Assembly (NCBI GenBank): GCA_963824085.1
Contig: CAWGNT010000024.1
Location: 124,001 to 188,000, forward strand
Source: JARRNE01 sp963824085
GTDB lineage: Bacteria; Pseudomonadota; Gammaproteobacteria; Chromatiales; Chromatiaceae
Direction: 5' to 3'
Length of the DNA stretch: 64,000 nt
Part shown: piece after piece, positions 44,167 to 52,514 of the stretch
Layout of the letters: each line of letters opens with the position of its first letter
How positions within the stretch are numbered: position 1 is the first letter of the stretch
Notes under the pieces: generated by a model
Database searches by the model: none
Seen by the model: the letters and a program-made list of their open reading frames with translations, nothing else
Told to the model about the DNA's origin: nothing
Program-made: the position numbers and the translations under genes

Positions 44167-44841
44167 ATGCTGCTGACGATCCCGGAGTTGTTGAACCAGC
44201 CCCAGCTCGACAAGCTCCTCCAGGTGCTGAAAGACGCGTCCTTCGTGGACGGCCGTTTGACTGCGGGATTCGCCGCGGCGCGGGTGAAGAACAACCTAGA
44301 GATGCAGACCGATTCTGAGCGCATGCGGCTCCTGATCCGCATCATCATGGCGAGCCTGGGGCACAACGAGACCTTTCGGTTTGCTGTCCTGCCGCACCGG
44401 GTCGCAGATCCCATCGTTGCTCGTTACGAGCCCGGCATGGCGTACGGCGACCATGTCGATGACCCGATCATGGGCGCAAACGGACCGCGTTTCCGCACTG
44501 ACGTCTCAATGACTATCTTCTTGAATACGCCTGAGACCTACGACGGCGGTGAGCTCATCGTGCGCACCTCGTTCGGCGAAAAGCGGGTAAAGCTGCCGGC
44601 AGGCGATGCGGTGGTGTACCCCTCGTCGAGCCTCCACCAGGTCGCCCCGGTCACGCGCGGCGAGCGGCTGGTGGCTCTGACCTGGGTCCAGAGCTACGTG
44701 CGCGACCCCGCCCAGCGCGAGCTGCTCTACGATCTCAACCTCGCTCGCGAGCGACTGCTCAAGGACGCGCCGACCGCGGACACCACGGGGTACGTGGACC
44801 GCTCTTACACCAACCTCCTACGGATGTGGGCCGAGCTCTAG
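44167..44841 (+). CDS. PKHD-type 2OG-Fe(II) hydroxylase (PiuC/YbiX-like)
   Basis: 224 residues. It begins MLLTIPELLNQPQL, with iron ligands in YGDHVDDPIM (HxD) and the distal His in YPSSSLHQVAPVTRGERL, the PiuC/YbiX signature. Such enzymes sit with iron-uptake genes in pseudomonads. No TonB receptor is nearby. AAGGA precedes the ATG. Confidence 0.9.
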   Translation: MLLTIPELLNQPQLDKLLQVLKDASFVDGRLTAGFAAARVKNNLEMQTDSERMRLLIRIIMASLGHNETFRFAVLPHRVADPIVARYEPGMAYGDHVDDPIMGANGPRFRTDVSMTIFLNTPETYDGGELIVRTSFGEKRVKLPAGDAVVYPSSSLHQVAPVTRGERLVALTWVQSYVRDPAQRELLYDLNLARERLLKDAPTADTTGYVDRSYTNLLRMWAEL

Positions 44842-44996
44842 GGGGAAAGACAGAGGACAGACGGATGGGCAAAGCGAAGTGTGCCCATCAGAAGACTTCC
44901 GGATGCCTTGGTCATTCAGAGTCTAGGCGCGAGGGAAGGGTCCGGCGCCAGACAACGAAAAAAGTGATTGGCTCGATAACTCAGCTGCCGGGCCAG

Positions 44997-45097
44997 GGTC
45001 GGGTACGGGCCGTCGGGACACGCCGTGAATACGTCCCTGTAGGCTCGACGACGCCGTCCGTGGCGCCGACGGTCCCGCCGACCCGCACCCGACCCGC
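44997..45097. repeat. Dispersed intergenic repeat, copy D
   Basis: Closest relative of copy A: GGTCGGGTACGG at one end, core GTAGGCTCGACGACGCCGTC, and ACCCGACCC at the other. Similarity even extends past the element (ACGCTAATC). It occupies most of the 44842-45205 gap together with a terminator. Confidence 0.8.
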
Positions 45098-45138
45098 CTA
45101 ACGGACGTTTCGGCTTAGGCACCACGCTAATCACCACG

Positions 45139-45170
45139 AAAAAGGCCGGCGTATGCCGGCCCTTTTCTTT
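45139..45170 (-). terminator. Terminator of the DsrC-like gene cluster
   Basis: Stem GGCCGGC/GCCGGCC with a GTAT loop, extended by A-runs and T-runs on both sides (AAAAAGG and CCTTTTCTTT). It can act in both directions. It lies 36 bases past the DsrC-like stop on the minus strand. Confidence 0.8.
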
Positions 45171-45205
45171 CTCGATCCTCGCTCCTCGCTCCTCGGTCCC
45201 TTTCG

Positions 45206-45544
45206 TCAATATCCCCCTTTGCGCATCACCTGCGGTAGGCCGGCGATCTTGGTGCCCTGCTTGGTGGGGGCGAGCGGGAAGAGTTGGTAGAGGTCCTTGC
45301 TGCTGGGCTTGGAGCCCCATTTCTTGCCCATGTCTTTGAGCACGACGCGCTCCATGGGCTGGTTTGCGTTGTTGTTGATGTACTCGTCGCGCATGTAGTT
45401 GATGACGTCCCAGTGCTTGTCGGTAAGCTCGATGCCCTCTTTGGCGGCCAAGGCGCGGGCGACATCCTCGTCCCACTCCATGTGATTCACGAGAAAGCCG
45501 GCCTCGGTGGTCTCGATGGTCTTGCCATTCACCTCAATGGACAT
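45206..45544 (-). CDS. DsrC/TusE-family paralogue lacking both C-terminal cysteines (RspA-like)
   Basis: 112 residues from the ATG at 45544 (GAGGGG 9 bases upstream). The DsrC fold is clear: IEVNGKTIETTEAGFLVNHM, LTDKHWDVINYMRDEYI, LYQLFP and KQGTKIAGLP. The C-terminal arm ends LPQVMRKGGY with no cysteine, whereas DsrC ends CRYAGLPKPTGCV. It therefore cannot carry a persulfide or form the DsrC trisulfide. Cys-free DsrC homologues have been proposed to act as regulators (RspA). Last gene of the minus-strand island. Confidence 0.85.
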   Translation of the reverse strand: MSIEVNGKTIETTEAGFLVNHMEWDEDVARALAAKEGIELTDKHWDVINYMRDEYINNNANQPMERVVLKDMGKKWGSKPSSKDLYQLFPLAPTKQGTKIAGLPQVMRKGGY

Positions 45545-45733
45545 GGTGATTTTCCCCTCGTGCTGTTCTGCCGAACGTGCGGCGCCGTTGCAAAGACCCG
45601 TGCGCACTGTCTGCGCGCACGAGCATCAAAGCTTTCTAATTTTATGGAATTGGAACACTCGCGTCATCAACCACGTGGTGCACCGCGAGCGCAAAGGCGG
45701 TACTCGTGAGACGCCGATCGGTCCGGCGTTCGT

Positions 45734-46420
45734 TCAGCTGTCTTTCTGGACGGCGTCTATGCCCTTGTGGGGGATGAAAATGCCACAGCCCATCTCTCGG
45801 TGGGGCCCGAGACCGACCTGCTGCAGGCGCACCGATTCCTCGGGTGAGAGGTCGGCCAGCATGAGGCTGCGGGTGTGGAGGGGGCCGCTGGGACTCGCAA
45901 GAGGGGTGGCCTTGCCGCACAGCGCCTTGCGTACCCGTATACCCAGGTGCGCGAGCTCGCCGGCGGCCCAAGTCAGAAACTGCTCCTCGGTATCTTCCGG
46001 CCGAGCGACTACGTAGCGGGCGAACAGGGTCGTCGCCTTGCTGAGCGGTCTCGCCTTTCCTTCGCCCACGGTCAGGGGGCAGCCGTTCACATCGAGGGTC
46101 TTTCCATTGAGTCCGTCCACCAGTGCTTCCACGCGATCCTTGGGCACGCGGATGGTGAGCTTTGTTCGCCGCGAGACCACCAAACGCTGTTCCGCATCGT
46201 GCTCTGGTCGCTGCCATCCATTTTGCGACCCTGCCACGTGGACGGTGTGGATGCCGACTCCAGTGGTGTCGCCGAGCCAAGGCAGGGCACCTTGCAGGGC
46301 CGCGGACAGGGCATGGGCATGGTCCACAGGCAGATGCTTGCAGTCGATGGCGAACAGCACGTCCAAGACGTCGTCGGGAACTTGGAACGGCTTATCGGAA
46401 TGGTCTTCTTGCCAGAACAT
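45734..46420 (-). CDS. Orphan Cas6/Cmx6-like protein
   Basis: About 228 residues from the ATG at 46420 (MFWQEDHS); an ATG at 46513 would overlap the upstream gene. LPVDHAHALSAALQGALPWL, the middle VVSRRTKLTIRVP, and the C-terminal glycine loop GLGPHREMGCGIFIPHKGI match type I-MYXAN Cas6/Cmx6 proteins as I know them. That loop is the RNA-binding G-rich motif of Cas6. No CRISPR repeats and no other cas gene lie in the window. The neighbours are sulfur-metabolism genes, so a role outside CRISPR is likely (inference). Confidence 0.7.
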   Translation of the reverse strand: MFWQEDHSDKPFQVPDDVLDVLFAIDCKHLPVDHAHALSAALQGALPWLGDTTGVGIHTVHVAGSQNGWQRPEHDAEQRLVVSRRTKLTIRVPKDRVEALVDGLNGKTLDVNGCPLTVGEGKARPLSKATTLFARYVVARPEDTEEQFLTWAAGELAHLGIRVRKALCGKATPLASPSGPLHTRSLMLADLSPEESVRLQQVGLGPHREMGCGIFIPHKGIDAVQKDS

Positions 46421-46460
46421 GATTGGCGGGTAGCGAATCCTCGGCGCCGAAACTCGGCGT

Positions 46461-47183
46461 TCAGTTGATCGGTAGCTTGGCTTGAAGGGCGTCGCGGTCG
46501 AACCACCATTCATCCTGTACGAGGACGTCTACCACGTTGCGTAGCCGCACCAGGAACTTTTCCGGCTCCCGCAGCTCCATCCTCTCCATCCACAGATCGA
46601 AGGCCTCTTGCGTATCCGCCCCACTGTGGCGGCGTGCGACGTTTCCCAGCATCTGGGTGGCGAAGAACATGAGGTTCTCGCGCTGCCGCCCCGACGCCCG
46701 CATGTCAGCGAGGAACAGCGCCGTGGTGGCGGCCACTGCGGCGCCATCGGCATCGTCCGGCGTCTCGTCGACGACGTGACTCAGCAGCTCCACCGATAGC
46801 TCGGGGTCAATGGGGTAGGTCACCGCGAGCCATATCCCCTGGCCCAACGCGCTGAGGGATAGGGGCTGCTCCGACTGAAACAGCACGTCGCAAGTGTCGG
46901 CTGCGGACTCGAAGTCCTGCGTGGCGATGAAGACGTCCAGGGCCTCGCGTGCAGTCGGCCATGCCTCGTTGCCGCGCCCGAGGCCGACCAGGGTGCGGGC
47001 CATCTGGAGGCGCAGCTCCGCCAGCTCCTTGGGCTGTGCGCCGACGCGCCGGAGGTCTTCGTACCTTTCCTGCAGCGCCACGAGATGGGACTCGAGCGCG
47101 GCGTCCGCCGCGGCCCGGTTGACCACGGAGTCCGCTGCCGTGTCCGCGAGCTGCATGTGGTTGATGTCGTAATGCTTCATCAT
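46461..47183 (-). CDS. TPR-like protein of unknown function
   Basis: 240 residues, acidic and helical, without signal or membrane segments. Helix pairs such as ELRLQMARTLVGLGRGNEAW followed by ALDVFIATQDFESAADTCDV resemble TPR repeats. It may be an adaptor for its neighbours, the 65-residue protein and the Cas6-like protein. The family is not recognised. Confidence 0.6.
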   Translation of the reverse strand: MMKHYDINHMQLADTAADSVVNRAAADAALESHLVALQERYEDLRRVGAQPKELAELRLQMARTLVGLGRGNEAWPTAREALDVFIATQDFESAADTCDVLFQSEQPLSLSALGQGIWLAVTYPIDPELSVELLSHVVDETPDDADGAAVAATTALFLADMRASGRQRENLMFFATQMLGNVARRHSGADTQEAFDLWMERMELREPEKFLVRLRNVVDVLVQDEWWFDRDALQAKLPIN

Positions 47184-47210
47184 CTCTGGAGGTCTCTGCG
47201 CCGATGCGTG

Positions 47211-47408
47211 CTATCGGACGAGCCCGCTGAAGGCAGCCTCGAGGCGATCTTCCCAGTTCTCCGGCGTGTCGGGGTACGGGGGCTTCACATCCATGCGAAA
47301 GAATCGCTCACCGCTGCGCGCCACCGCCTGAACGACGGGGATGAGCTCGTCGAACGATTCGATCTCCTTGTGCGCCACCAAGATGTCACTAAGCTTCAGC
47401 ATGTCCAT
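47211..47408 (-). CDS. Small protein of unknown function
   Basis: 65 residues, acidic, starting MDMLKLSDILVAHKEIES. It lies 27 bases before the TPR-like gene in the same direction and looks like a real operon member. No family recognised. It ends LEAAFSGLVR. Confidence 0.6.
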   Translation of the reverse strand: MDMLKLSDILVAHKEIESFDELIPVVQAVARSGERFFRMDVKPPYPDTPENWEDRLEAAFSGLVR

Positions 47409-47487
47409 TCAAGCCGCTATGGGTTCGTAATTCTGCGTATCGGGAGCGAGGCTCCGAGACCGCCGATGTGTCCTTTCCGCGAGCCCG

Positions 47488-48405
47488 TCATGGCTGTTCG
47501 CGATCGACGCGCATCGTCGTCCCTGGGTGTCCGCCTACGGACTCCAGGTATCGCGTCCGCAGGAGCATTCGTCCCGGATGTCCGGCCTCGGCGTTCTCCT
47601 CGAATCCGGCTCGGTTGTGCAACACATTGTTGCTGATATATCCCTCGCCGGGAGCCAGCTTATGGCGAAACATGTGGACGTCGCCTCGGGAAAACAACCG
47701 AGCCAGGGCGTCCCGGGCGTCCCTAATTTGAGATGTCTGTTTCCACTGCACGTTGCGGCTTCGCGCCGAGTAGCGCATGTGCAAACGGCCCTCGTGCACC
47801 GAGAACACCGGACCGGTGTGAGCGGGGCGTACTTCTCTCCCGTTCTCCAGATTGGGCGGGATGGTCATAGACTCGGGGTCCATGAGGGCTCGCACTAGTC
47901 CGGCGTCCTGGTCGCGCAGCCGGATGTAGGCGACCTCGTGATCCAGTAGGGCGTTCTCCCCGCCCGTCAAGGCATCCCGGACACAGAAGAGCATCCAGGC
48001 CCGCACCTGTCTGTCCGGTGAGTTGTAGTAGCCGTCGGTGTGCCAGCTCAGCGGCCGGTTGGTGTAAGGAACGTACCCACTCGCTCGGCCGTTCGTTCGC
48101 ACCGTGAGGGTGCTGACCGCCCGCTCATCGGCGCAAAGATTATTGTCGAGACGTTTCAGGCCGAGAGACAGGCCGAATCGGAGCAGGGCGGATTTCGTGA
48201 CCTGGGACGGATCTCCGCAGCGAATCAGCGCCATGTTGGTTTTGGCAATCCGGTGCCGGATCTGCCGGACTTCAAGCTCCGTCGGCGCGTCGAGGCGAGC
48301 CACCTCCACCCGCAGCTCGGCGACGCTGCGGGGATAGAAGCGCAGCTTGTTCGCACGCCAGGCGAGGTAGGCGTCCGTGTCGTCGGGATCGAAGCGGTTG
48401 TGCAT
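47488..48405 (-). CDS. TauD/TfdA-type 2OG-Fe(II) oxygenase
   Basis: 305 residues. Iron ligands are seen as SWHTDGYYNS (HxD) and the distal NNVLHNRAGF, with a C-terminal Arg (LLRTRYLES) for 2-oxoglutarate. Relatives act on small molecules such as taurine. Here the substrate is unknown; the gene heads the minus-strand sulfur island and is divergent from dsrA. Confidence 0.82.
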   Translation of the reverse strand: MHNRFDPDDTDAYLAWRANKLRFYPRSVAELRVEVARLDAPTELEVRQIRHRIAKTNMALIRCGDPSQVTKSALLRFGLSLGLKRLDNNLCADERAVSTLTVRTNGRASGYVPYTNRPLSWHTDGYYNSPDRQVRAWMLFCVRDALTGGENALLDHEVAYIRLRDQDAGLVRALMDPESMTIPPNLENGREVRPAHTGPVFSVHEGRLHMRYSARSRNVQWKQTSQIRDARDALARLFSRGDVHMFRHKLAPGEGYISNNVLHNRAGFEENAEAGHPGRMLLRTRYLESVGGHPGTTMRVDREQP

Positions 48406-48823
48406 ATGGATATAAGGTATGGGTAGATGTATGCGACGGTTGAGGAAGTTCTTATATTAGGAATCGTTGACTTAGCGCAAATGGCGCCCTATGATCCCCG
48501 GCTACTTCGCGCTCGTCGGTACGGGCCGAAGCGGGCTGGAAGGTGTCAGGCCGGGTCCTTGGCGTGCACTATCCCAAAGGGGATAGGGGCCTTGTTGGAG
48601 CCCACCCCGAAAGTGGAATGGGACCCCCTTGGGTCAATTGGTATATTAGCGAGCCACGATGGTGGTCCGTTCCACGAAGGCCAACAGCTTGCATCGGACT
48701 CCCATCGCCACCGGCAGTTGAGTGAGGCAAGACCCAGGGGTCTTCAAGGACCGTCGGCGGAGACCGCAGACGAAGGCTATCGAGATCCTTATCCGCTTCG
48801 AGAAGATTAGGAGAGACAGCGCA
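48406..48823. other. Divergent promoter region between the TauD-like gene and dsrA
   Basis: 418 bases with AT-richer parts (TTCTTATATTAGGAATCGTT at about 48450; GTATATTAGCG at about 48641) in a GC-rich context. It must hold the dsr promoter and probably that of the minus-strand island. I see no gene; the frame running upstream of dsrA lacks a plausible start. Confidence 0.5.
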
Positions 48824-50077
48824 ATGGCAACCGACAAGCACCAAACACCCATGCTCGACCAGCTGGAGACCGGCCCCTGGCCGAGCTTTATCTCCGGAAT
48901 TAAGCGGTTGCGCGACCAGCACCCTGAGGCGCGCATCAATGACATGACCAACGACCTGCTCGGCCAGTTGGAGCATTCCTACGAAACCCGCAAAGGCTAC
49001 TGGAAGGGCGGCACCGTGTCCGTCTACGGTTACGGCGGCGGCATCATTCCGCGCTTCTCCGAGGTCGGCAAGGCGTTTCCGCGGTCGAGGGAGTTCCACA
49101 CGCTGCGCGTGCAGCCGCCGGCAGGCAACCACTACAGCACCGCGATGCTCCGCCAGCTGGCCGACAGCTGGGAGAAGCACGGCTCGGGCCTCGTGACCTT
49201 CCATGGTCAGACCGGTAACATCATGTTCATCGGGGCGGACACCAAGGCCACTCAGCACTTCTTCGACGAGATCAACGACTACGGCTGGGACCTCGGCGGC
49301 GCCGGTCCCTGCGTGCGTACCGCCATGTCCTGTGTCGGTGCAGCCCGCTGCGAGATGTCCTGCACCAACGAGCTGAAGTCGCACCGCGCCTTGGTTAACA
49401 ACTTCACCGACGACGTGCACCGCCCGGCCCTTCCCTACAAGTTCAAGTTCAAGGTCTCCGGCTGTGCCAACGACTGTCAGAACGCCATCGAGCGCTCCGA
49501 CTTCGCAGTGATCGGCACCTGGCGCGACGACATGAAGGTCGATCAAGCCGAGGTGAAGAACTACATTGCGGAGAAGGGTCGGCAGTACTACATCGACAAC
49601 GTCATAACCCGTTGTCCCACGCAGGCCCTGTCCCTCAACGATGATGACACCCTGGCGGTGAACAACCGTGACTGCGTGCGCTGTATGCACTGCCTGAATG
49701 TCATGCCGAAGGCCCTGCATCCCGGCGATGACAAGGGGGTCACCATCCTGATCGGCGGCAAGCGTACCCTGAAGATCGGCGACCTGATGGGCACCGTACT
49801 CGTGCCATTCAAGAAGCTGGAGACCGAGGAAGACTACGAGGAGATGGTCGAGCTCGCCGAGACCATCATCGACTTCTGGGCCGAGAACGGTCTGGAGCAC
49901 GAGCGTTGCGGCGAGATGATCGAGCGCATCGGTCTGGCCAACTTCCTGGACGGCATTGGTGTCGAGCCCGATCCGAACATGCTCAGCCATCCGCGCCAGA
50001 GCTCCTACGTCCGGTTGGACGGCTGGGACGAGGCGGCCGAGTCCTGGTTCGAGCGTCAAGCCGAAGCCGGCAAGTAA
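48824..50077 (+). CDS. dsrA: DsrA, reverse dissimilatory sulfite reductase alpha subunit
   Basis: 417 residues, the usual DsrA length. The ATG at 48824 has AGGAGA 8 bases upstream. Cysteines for the sirohaem-[4Fe-4S] site lie in SCVGAARCEMSC and SGCANDCQN. A ferredoxin insert has DCVRCMHCLN. With DsrB it makes the alpha2beta2 enzyme that oxidises sulfane sulfur to sulfite in the cytoplasm of sulfur oxidisers. First gene of the operon. Confidence 0.97.
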   Translation: MATDKHQTPMLDQLETGPWPSFISGIKRLRDQHPEARINDMTNDLLGQLEHSYETRKGYWKGGTVSVYGYGGGIIPRFSEVGKAFPRSREFHTLRVQPPAGNHYSTAMLRQLADSWEKHGSGLVTFHGQTGNIMFIGADTKATQHFFDEINDYGWDLGGAGPCVRTAMSCVGAARCEMSCTNELKSHRALVNNFTDDVHRPALPYKFKFKVSGCANDCQNAIERSDFAVIGTWRDDMKVDQAEVKNYIAEKGRQYYIDNVITRCPTQALSLNDDDTLAVNNRDCVRCMHCLNVMPKALHPGDDKGVTILIGGKRTLKIGDLMGTVLVPFKKLETEEDYEEMVELAETIIDFWAENGLEHERCGEMIERIGLANFLDGIGVEPDPNMLSHPRQSSYVRLDGWDEAAESWFERQAEAGK

Positions 50078-50163
50078 CTATATCCGCGGCGCGGGCCGTC
50101 AGGTCCCGCGCCCCCGAACGAGCCCCCACAGCTTACATTTCGATTTTGACTGGAGGTAAGGCG

Positions 50164-51234
50164 ATGGCAGAAATGCGTGAGCCGATCGAGTCCGGATGCC
50201 CCGATCCGTGGCAGTACATGCATCCCGTAATGCGCAAGAATTTTGGCCAGTGGAAGTATCACGACCATCCGCGCCCAGGCGTGCTGCGTCACGTGGCATA
50301 CAGCGGTGACGAGATCTGGACGGTCAAGGCTGGCACCCAGCGTATCCTGGACGTGTTCACCCTGCGCAAGCTGTGCGACATCGGTGATCAGTACGCCGAC
50401 GGCTATGTCCACTTCACGCTGCGCTCGAACATCGAGTACATGGTCAAGGACGCGGCCAAGGTGGAGCCCCTGATTACGGAGCTCGAAGACGCAGGGTTCA
50501 TCGTCGGCGGGACCCAGAACTCGGTGACCATGATCTCCCACACACAGGGCTGGCTGCACTGCGACATTCCCGGCACCGACGCCTCCGGCGTGGTGAAGTC
50601 GATGATGGACGAGCTCATCGACGAGTTCCGCAACGCCAATATGCCGAACCGGGTGCACATCACCACCTCATGCTGCCAGATCAACTGCGGCGGGCAGGGC
50701 GACATCGCGATCAACGTACAGCACACCAAGCCGCCGAAGATCAATCACGACCTGGTCGCGAACGTCTGCGAGCGCCCCTCGGTAGTCGCTCGCTGTCCGG
50801 TGGCGGCCATTCGGCCCGCCATGGTGAACGGCAAGCCGTCCCTCGAGGTCGACGAGCGCAAATGCATCTGCTGCGGCGCCTGCTATCCGCCGTGCCCGCC
50901 GATGCAGATCAACGACGCGGAGCACTCGAAGCTGGCGATCTGGGTCGGCGGAAATCACTCCAATGCCCGCGGCAAGCCCACCTTTCAGAAGCTCGTGGCC
51001 GCCGGCATCCCCAACAACCCGCCGCGGTGGCCCGAGGCGACGGCCATCGTCAAGCGTATCCTCAAGGCATACAAGGAAGGAGCGCGGGACTGGGAGCGCG
51101 TCAACGAGTGGATCGAGCGAATCGGCTGGCCGCGCTTCTTCGAGGAGATCGAGCTGCCCTTTACCAAGTATCACATCGATACCTGGCGCGGCGCCCGCAA
51201 CAGCTTCAACTCCTCCACCTACATCCGCTTCTGA
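50164..51234 (+). CDS. dsrB: DsrB, reverse dissimilatory sulfite reductase beta subunit
   Basis: 356 residues. TGGAGGTAA precedes the ATG at 50164. Sirohaem-site cysteines are in TTSCCQINCGGQGDIA; the ferredoxin domain has CICCGACYPPCPP. Partners DsrA. The gap to dsrE holds a strong hairpin. Confidence 0.97.
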   Translation: MAEMREPIESGCPDPWQYMHPVMRKNFGQWKYHDHPRPGVLRHVAYSGDEIWTVKAGTQRILDVFTLRKLCDIGDQYADGYVHFTLRSNIEYMVKDAAKVEPLITELEDAGFIVGGTQNSVTMISHTQGWLHCDIPGTDASGVVKSMMDELIDEFRNANMPNRVHITTSCCQINCGGQGDIAINVQHTKPPKINHDLVANVCERPSVVARCPVAAIRPAMVNGKPSLEVDERKCICCGACYPPCPPMQINDAEHSKLAIWVGGNHSNARGKPTFQKLVAAGIPNNPPRWPEATAIVKRILKAYKEGARDWERVNEWIERIGWPRFFEEIELPFTKYHIDTWRGARNSFNSSTYIRF

Positions 51235-51283
51235 CGGGGCGGACCGCCAGACGGCAAAGCGTGCCGTAGGCGCCCCCGGCACG

Positions 51284-51315
51284 CCCTCTCCCGCGCCCTC
51301 TACCGCGGGAGAGGG
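51284..51315 (+). other. Intercistronic hairpin between dsrB and dsrE
   Basis: A perfect 12-bp stem CCCTCTCCCGCG/CGCGGGAGAGGG with an 8-base loop, 49 bases after dsrB and 36 before dsrE, with no T-run. It is suited to stabilise a dsrAB message or to partly terminate transcription. Confidence 0.75.
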
Positions 51316-51350
51316 ATGGGGGAGAGGGTAACAACCAGATCGAGGTCGCT

Positions 51351-51743
51351 ATGAAGTTTGCCATTCAGATCAACGAGGGACCTTACCAGCACCAGGCGTC
51401 GGATTCGGCGTATCACTTTGCCAAGGCCGCGCTGGAGAAGGGCCACGAGATCATGCGCGTGTTCTTCTATCACGACGGGGTCTACAACTCGTCGCGGCTG
51501 ACGACGCCGCCGCAGGATGACCGCCACATCGTCAACCGGTGGGCGGAGCTAGGCGAAAAGCATGACCTCGATATGGTTGTCTGCGTTGCCGCAGCCCAGC
51601 GCCGAGGCATCGTGGACGAGGGCGAAGCGCAGCGTAACGGCAAGGATGCCACTAACATCCATCCCCGATTCCGCATCTCCGGTCTCGGGCAGCTGGTCGA
51701 GGCGGCCATCCAGTCGGAGCGCCTCGTGGTCTTCGGTGATTAA
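51351..51743 (+). CDS. dsrE: DsrE, sulfurtransferase subunit
   Basis: 130 residues. The active-site Cys is residue 78 (MVVCVAAAQRRGI), the position known as the persulfide-carrying Cys in Allochromatium DsrE. Forms the (DsrEFH)2 hexamer that passes sulfur to DsrC. Twelve bases before dsrF. Confidence 0.95.
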   Translation: MKFAIQINEGPYQHQASDSAYHFAKAALEKGHEIMRVFFYHDGVYNSSRLTTPPQDDRHIVNRWAELGEKHDLDMVVCVAAAQRRGIVDEGEAQRNGKDATNIHPRFRISGLGQLVEAAIQSERLVVFGD

Positions 51744-51754
51744 GGAGGTGCACC

Positions 51755-52165
51755 GTGTCTGAAGTCGTCAAGAAATTCCTCTATCTCAACCGCAAGGCCC
51801 CCTACGGAACCATCTATGCCTGGGAGTCCCTTGAGGTCGTTCTGATCGGCGCCGCGTTCGATCAGGAGGTGAGCCTGGTGTTCCTGGATGACGGTGTCTA
51901 CCAGCTGACCAAGGGCCAGGACACGACCGGGATCGGGATGAAGAACTTCTCGCCCACTTACCGGACCCTGGGTGACTACGAAGTCAAGAACATCTACGTC
52001 GATCGGGCGTCCCTGGATTCCCGCGGTCTCACGCCGGATGATCTCGTTCAGGTGGCCTGGGAGGATTGGGAGAGCGGCGAGGAGAAGGAGAACATCGTCG
52101 AGGTGGTGGACAGCGCGCGCGTCACCGAGCTCATGGACGAGTCCGAGGTCATCTTTAGCTTCTAA
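51755..52165 (+). CDS. dsrF: DsrF, DsrEFH complex subunit
   Basis: 136 residues with FLYLNRKAPYGTIYAWESLE at the start, typical DsrF/TusC. It carries no active-site Cys in the DsrE position. Structural partner of DsrE and DsrH. Good AAGGAGGTG site before the GTG start. Confidence 0.95.
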   Translation: MSEVVKKFLYLNRKAPYGTIYAWESLEVVLIGAAFDQEVSLVFLDDGVYQLTKGQDTTGIGMKNFSPTYRTLGDYEVKNIYVDRASLDSRGLTPDDLVQVAWEDWESGEEKENIVEVVDSARVTELMDESEVIFSF

Positions 52166-52176
52166 GGAGAGGGCCG

Positions 52177-52485
52177 ATGAGCATTTTGCACACTGTCAAC
52201 AAGTCACCGTTCGAGCGTAACTCCCTTGAGTCGTGCCTGAAGTTTGCCCAGAGCGGAAACGCGGTCCTCCTGATCGAGGACGGCGTCTATGCGGCCCTGA
52301 CGGGGACCGCCGCGGAAGGGCAGATGAAGGCCGCCCTCGACAACCTGAAGGTCTATGTGCTCGGTCCCGACCTCGCGGCGAGGGGCTTCAAAGAAGAGCG
52401 CGTCATCGAGGGGGTCAAAGTGGTGGACTATTCGGGTTTCGTGGATTTGGCCGCGGAGAACGACAAGGTCCAAGCCTGGTTGTAG
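52177..52485 (+). CDS. dsrH: DsrH, DsrEFH complex subunit
   Basis: 102 residues. Cys20 (SLESCLKFA) sits where the conserved DsrH/TusB cysteine is. MSILHTVNKSPFERN is a family-typical start. Eleven bases after dsrF with AAGGAG before the ATG. Confidence 0.95.
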   Translation: MSILHTVNKSPFERNSLESCLKFAQSGNAVLLIEDGVYAALTGTAAEGQMKAALDNLKVYVLGPDLAARGFKEERVIEGVKVVDYSGFVDLAAENDKVQAWL

Positions 52486-52514
52486 TTTGTACTTCTACCG
52501 AGAGGAGAATTGTC

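Noticed and set aside
45734..46420. A CRISPR-Cas system around the Cas6-like gene
   Set aside because: No array, Cas1, Cas2 or effector gene is present in the window.
48427..48810. A small gene upstream of dsrA
   Set aside because: No ribosome site; its product looks like translated intergenic DNA.
48569..50059. Long minus-strand frame of about 496 codons opposite dsrA
   Set aside because: It mirrors dsrA in a GC-rich gene; no domain and no start signal.
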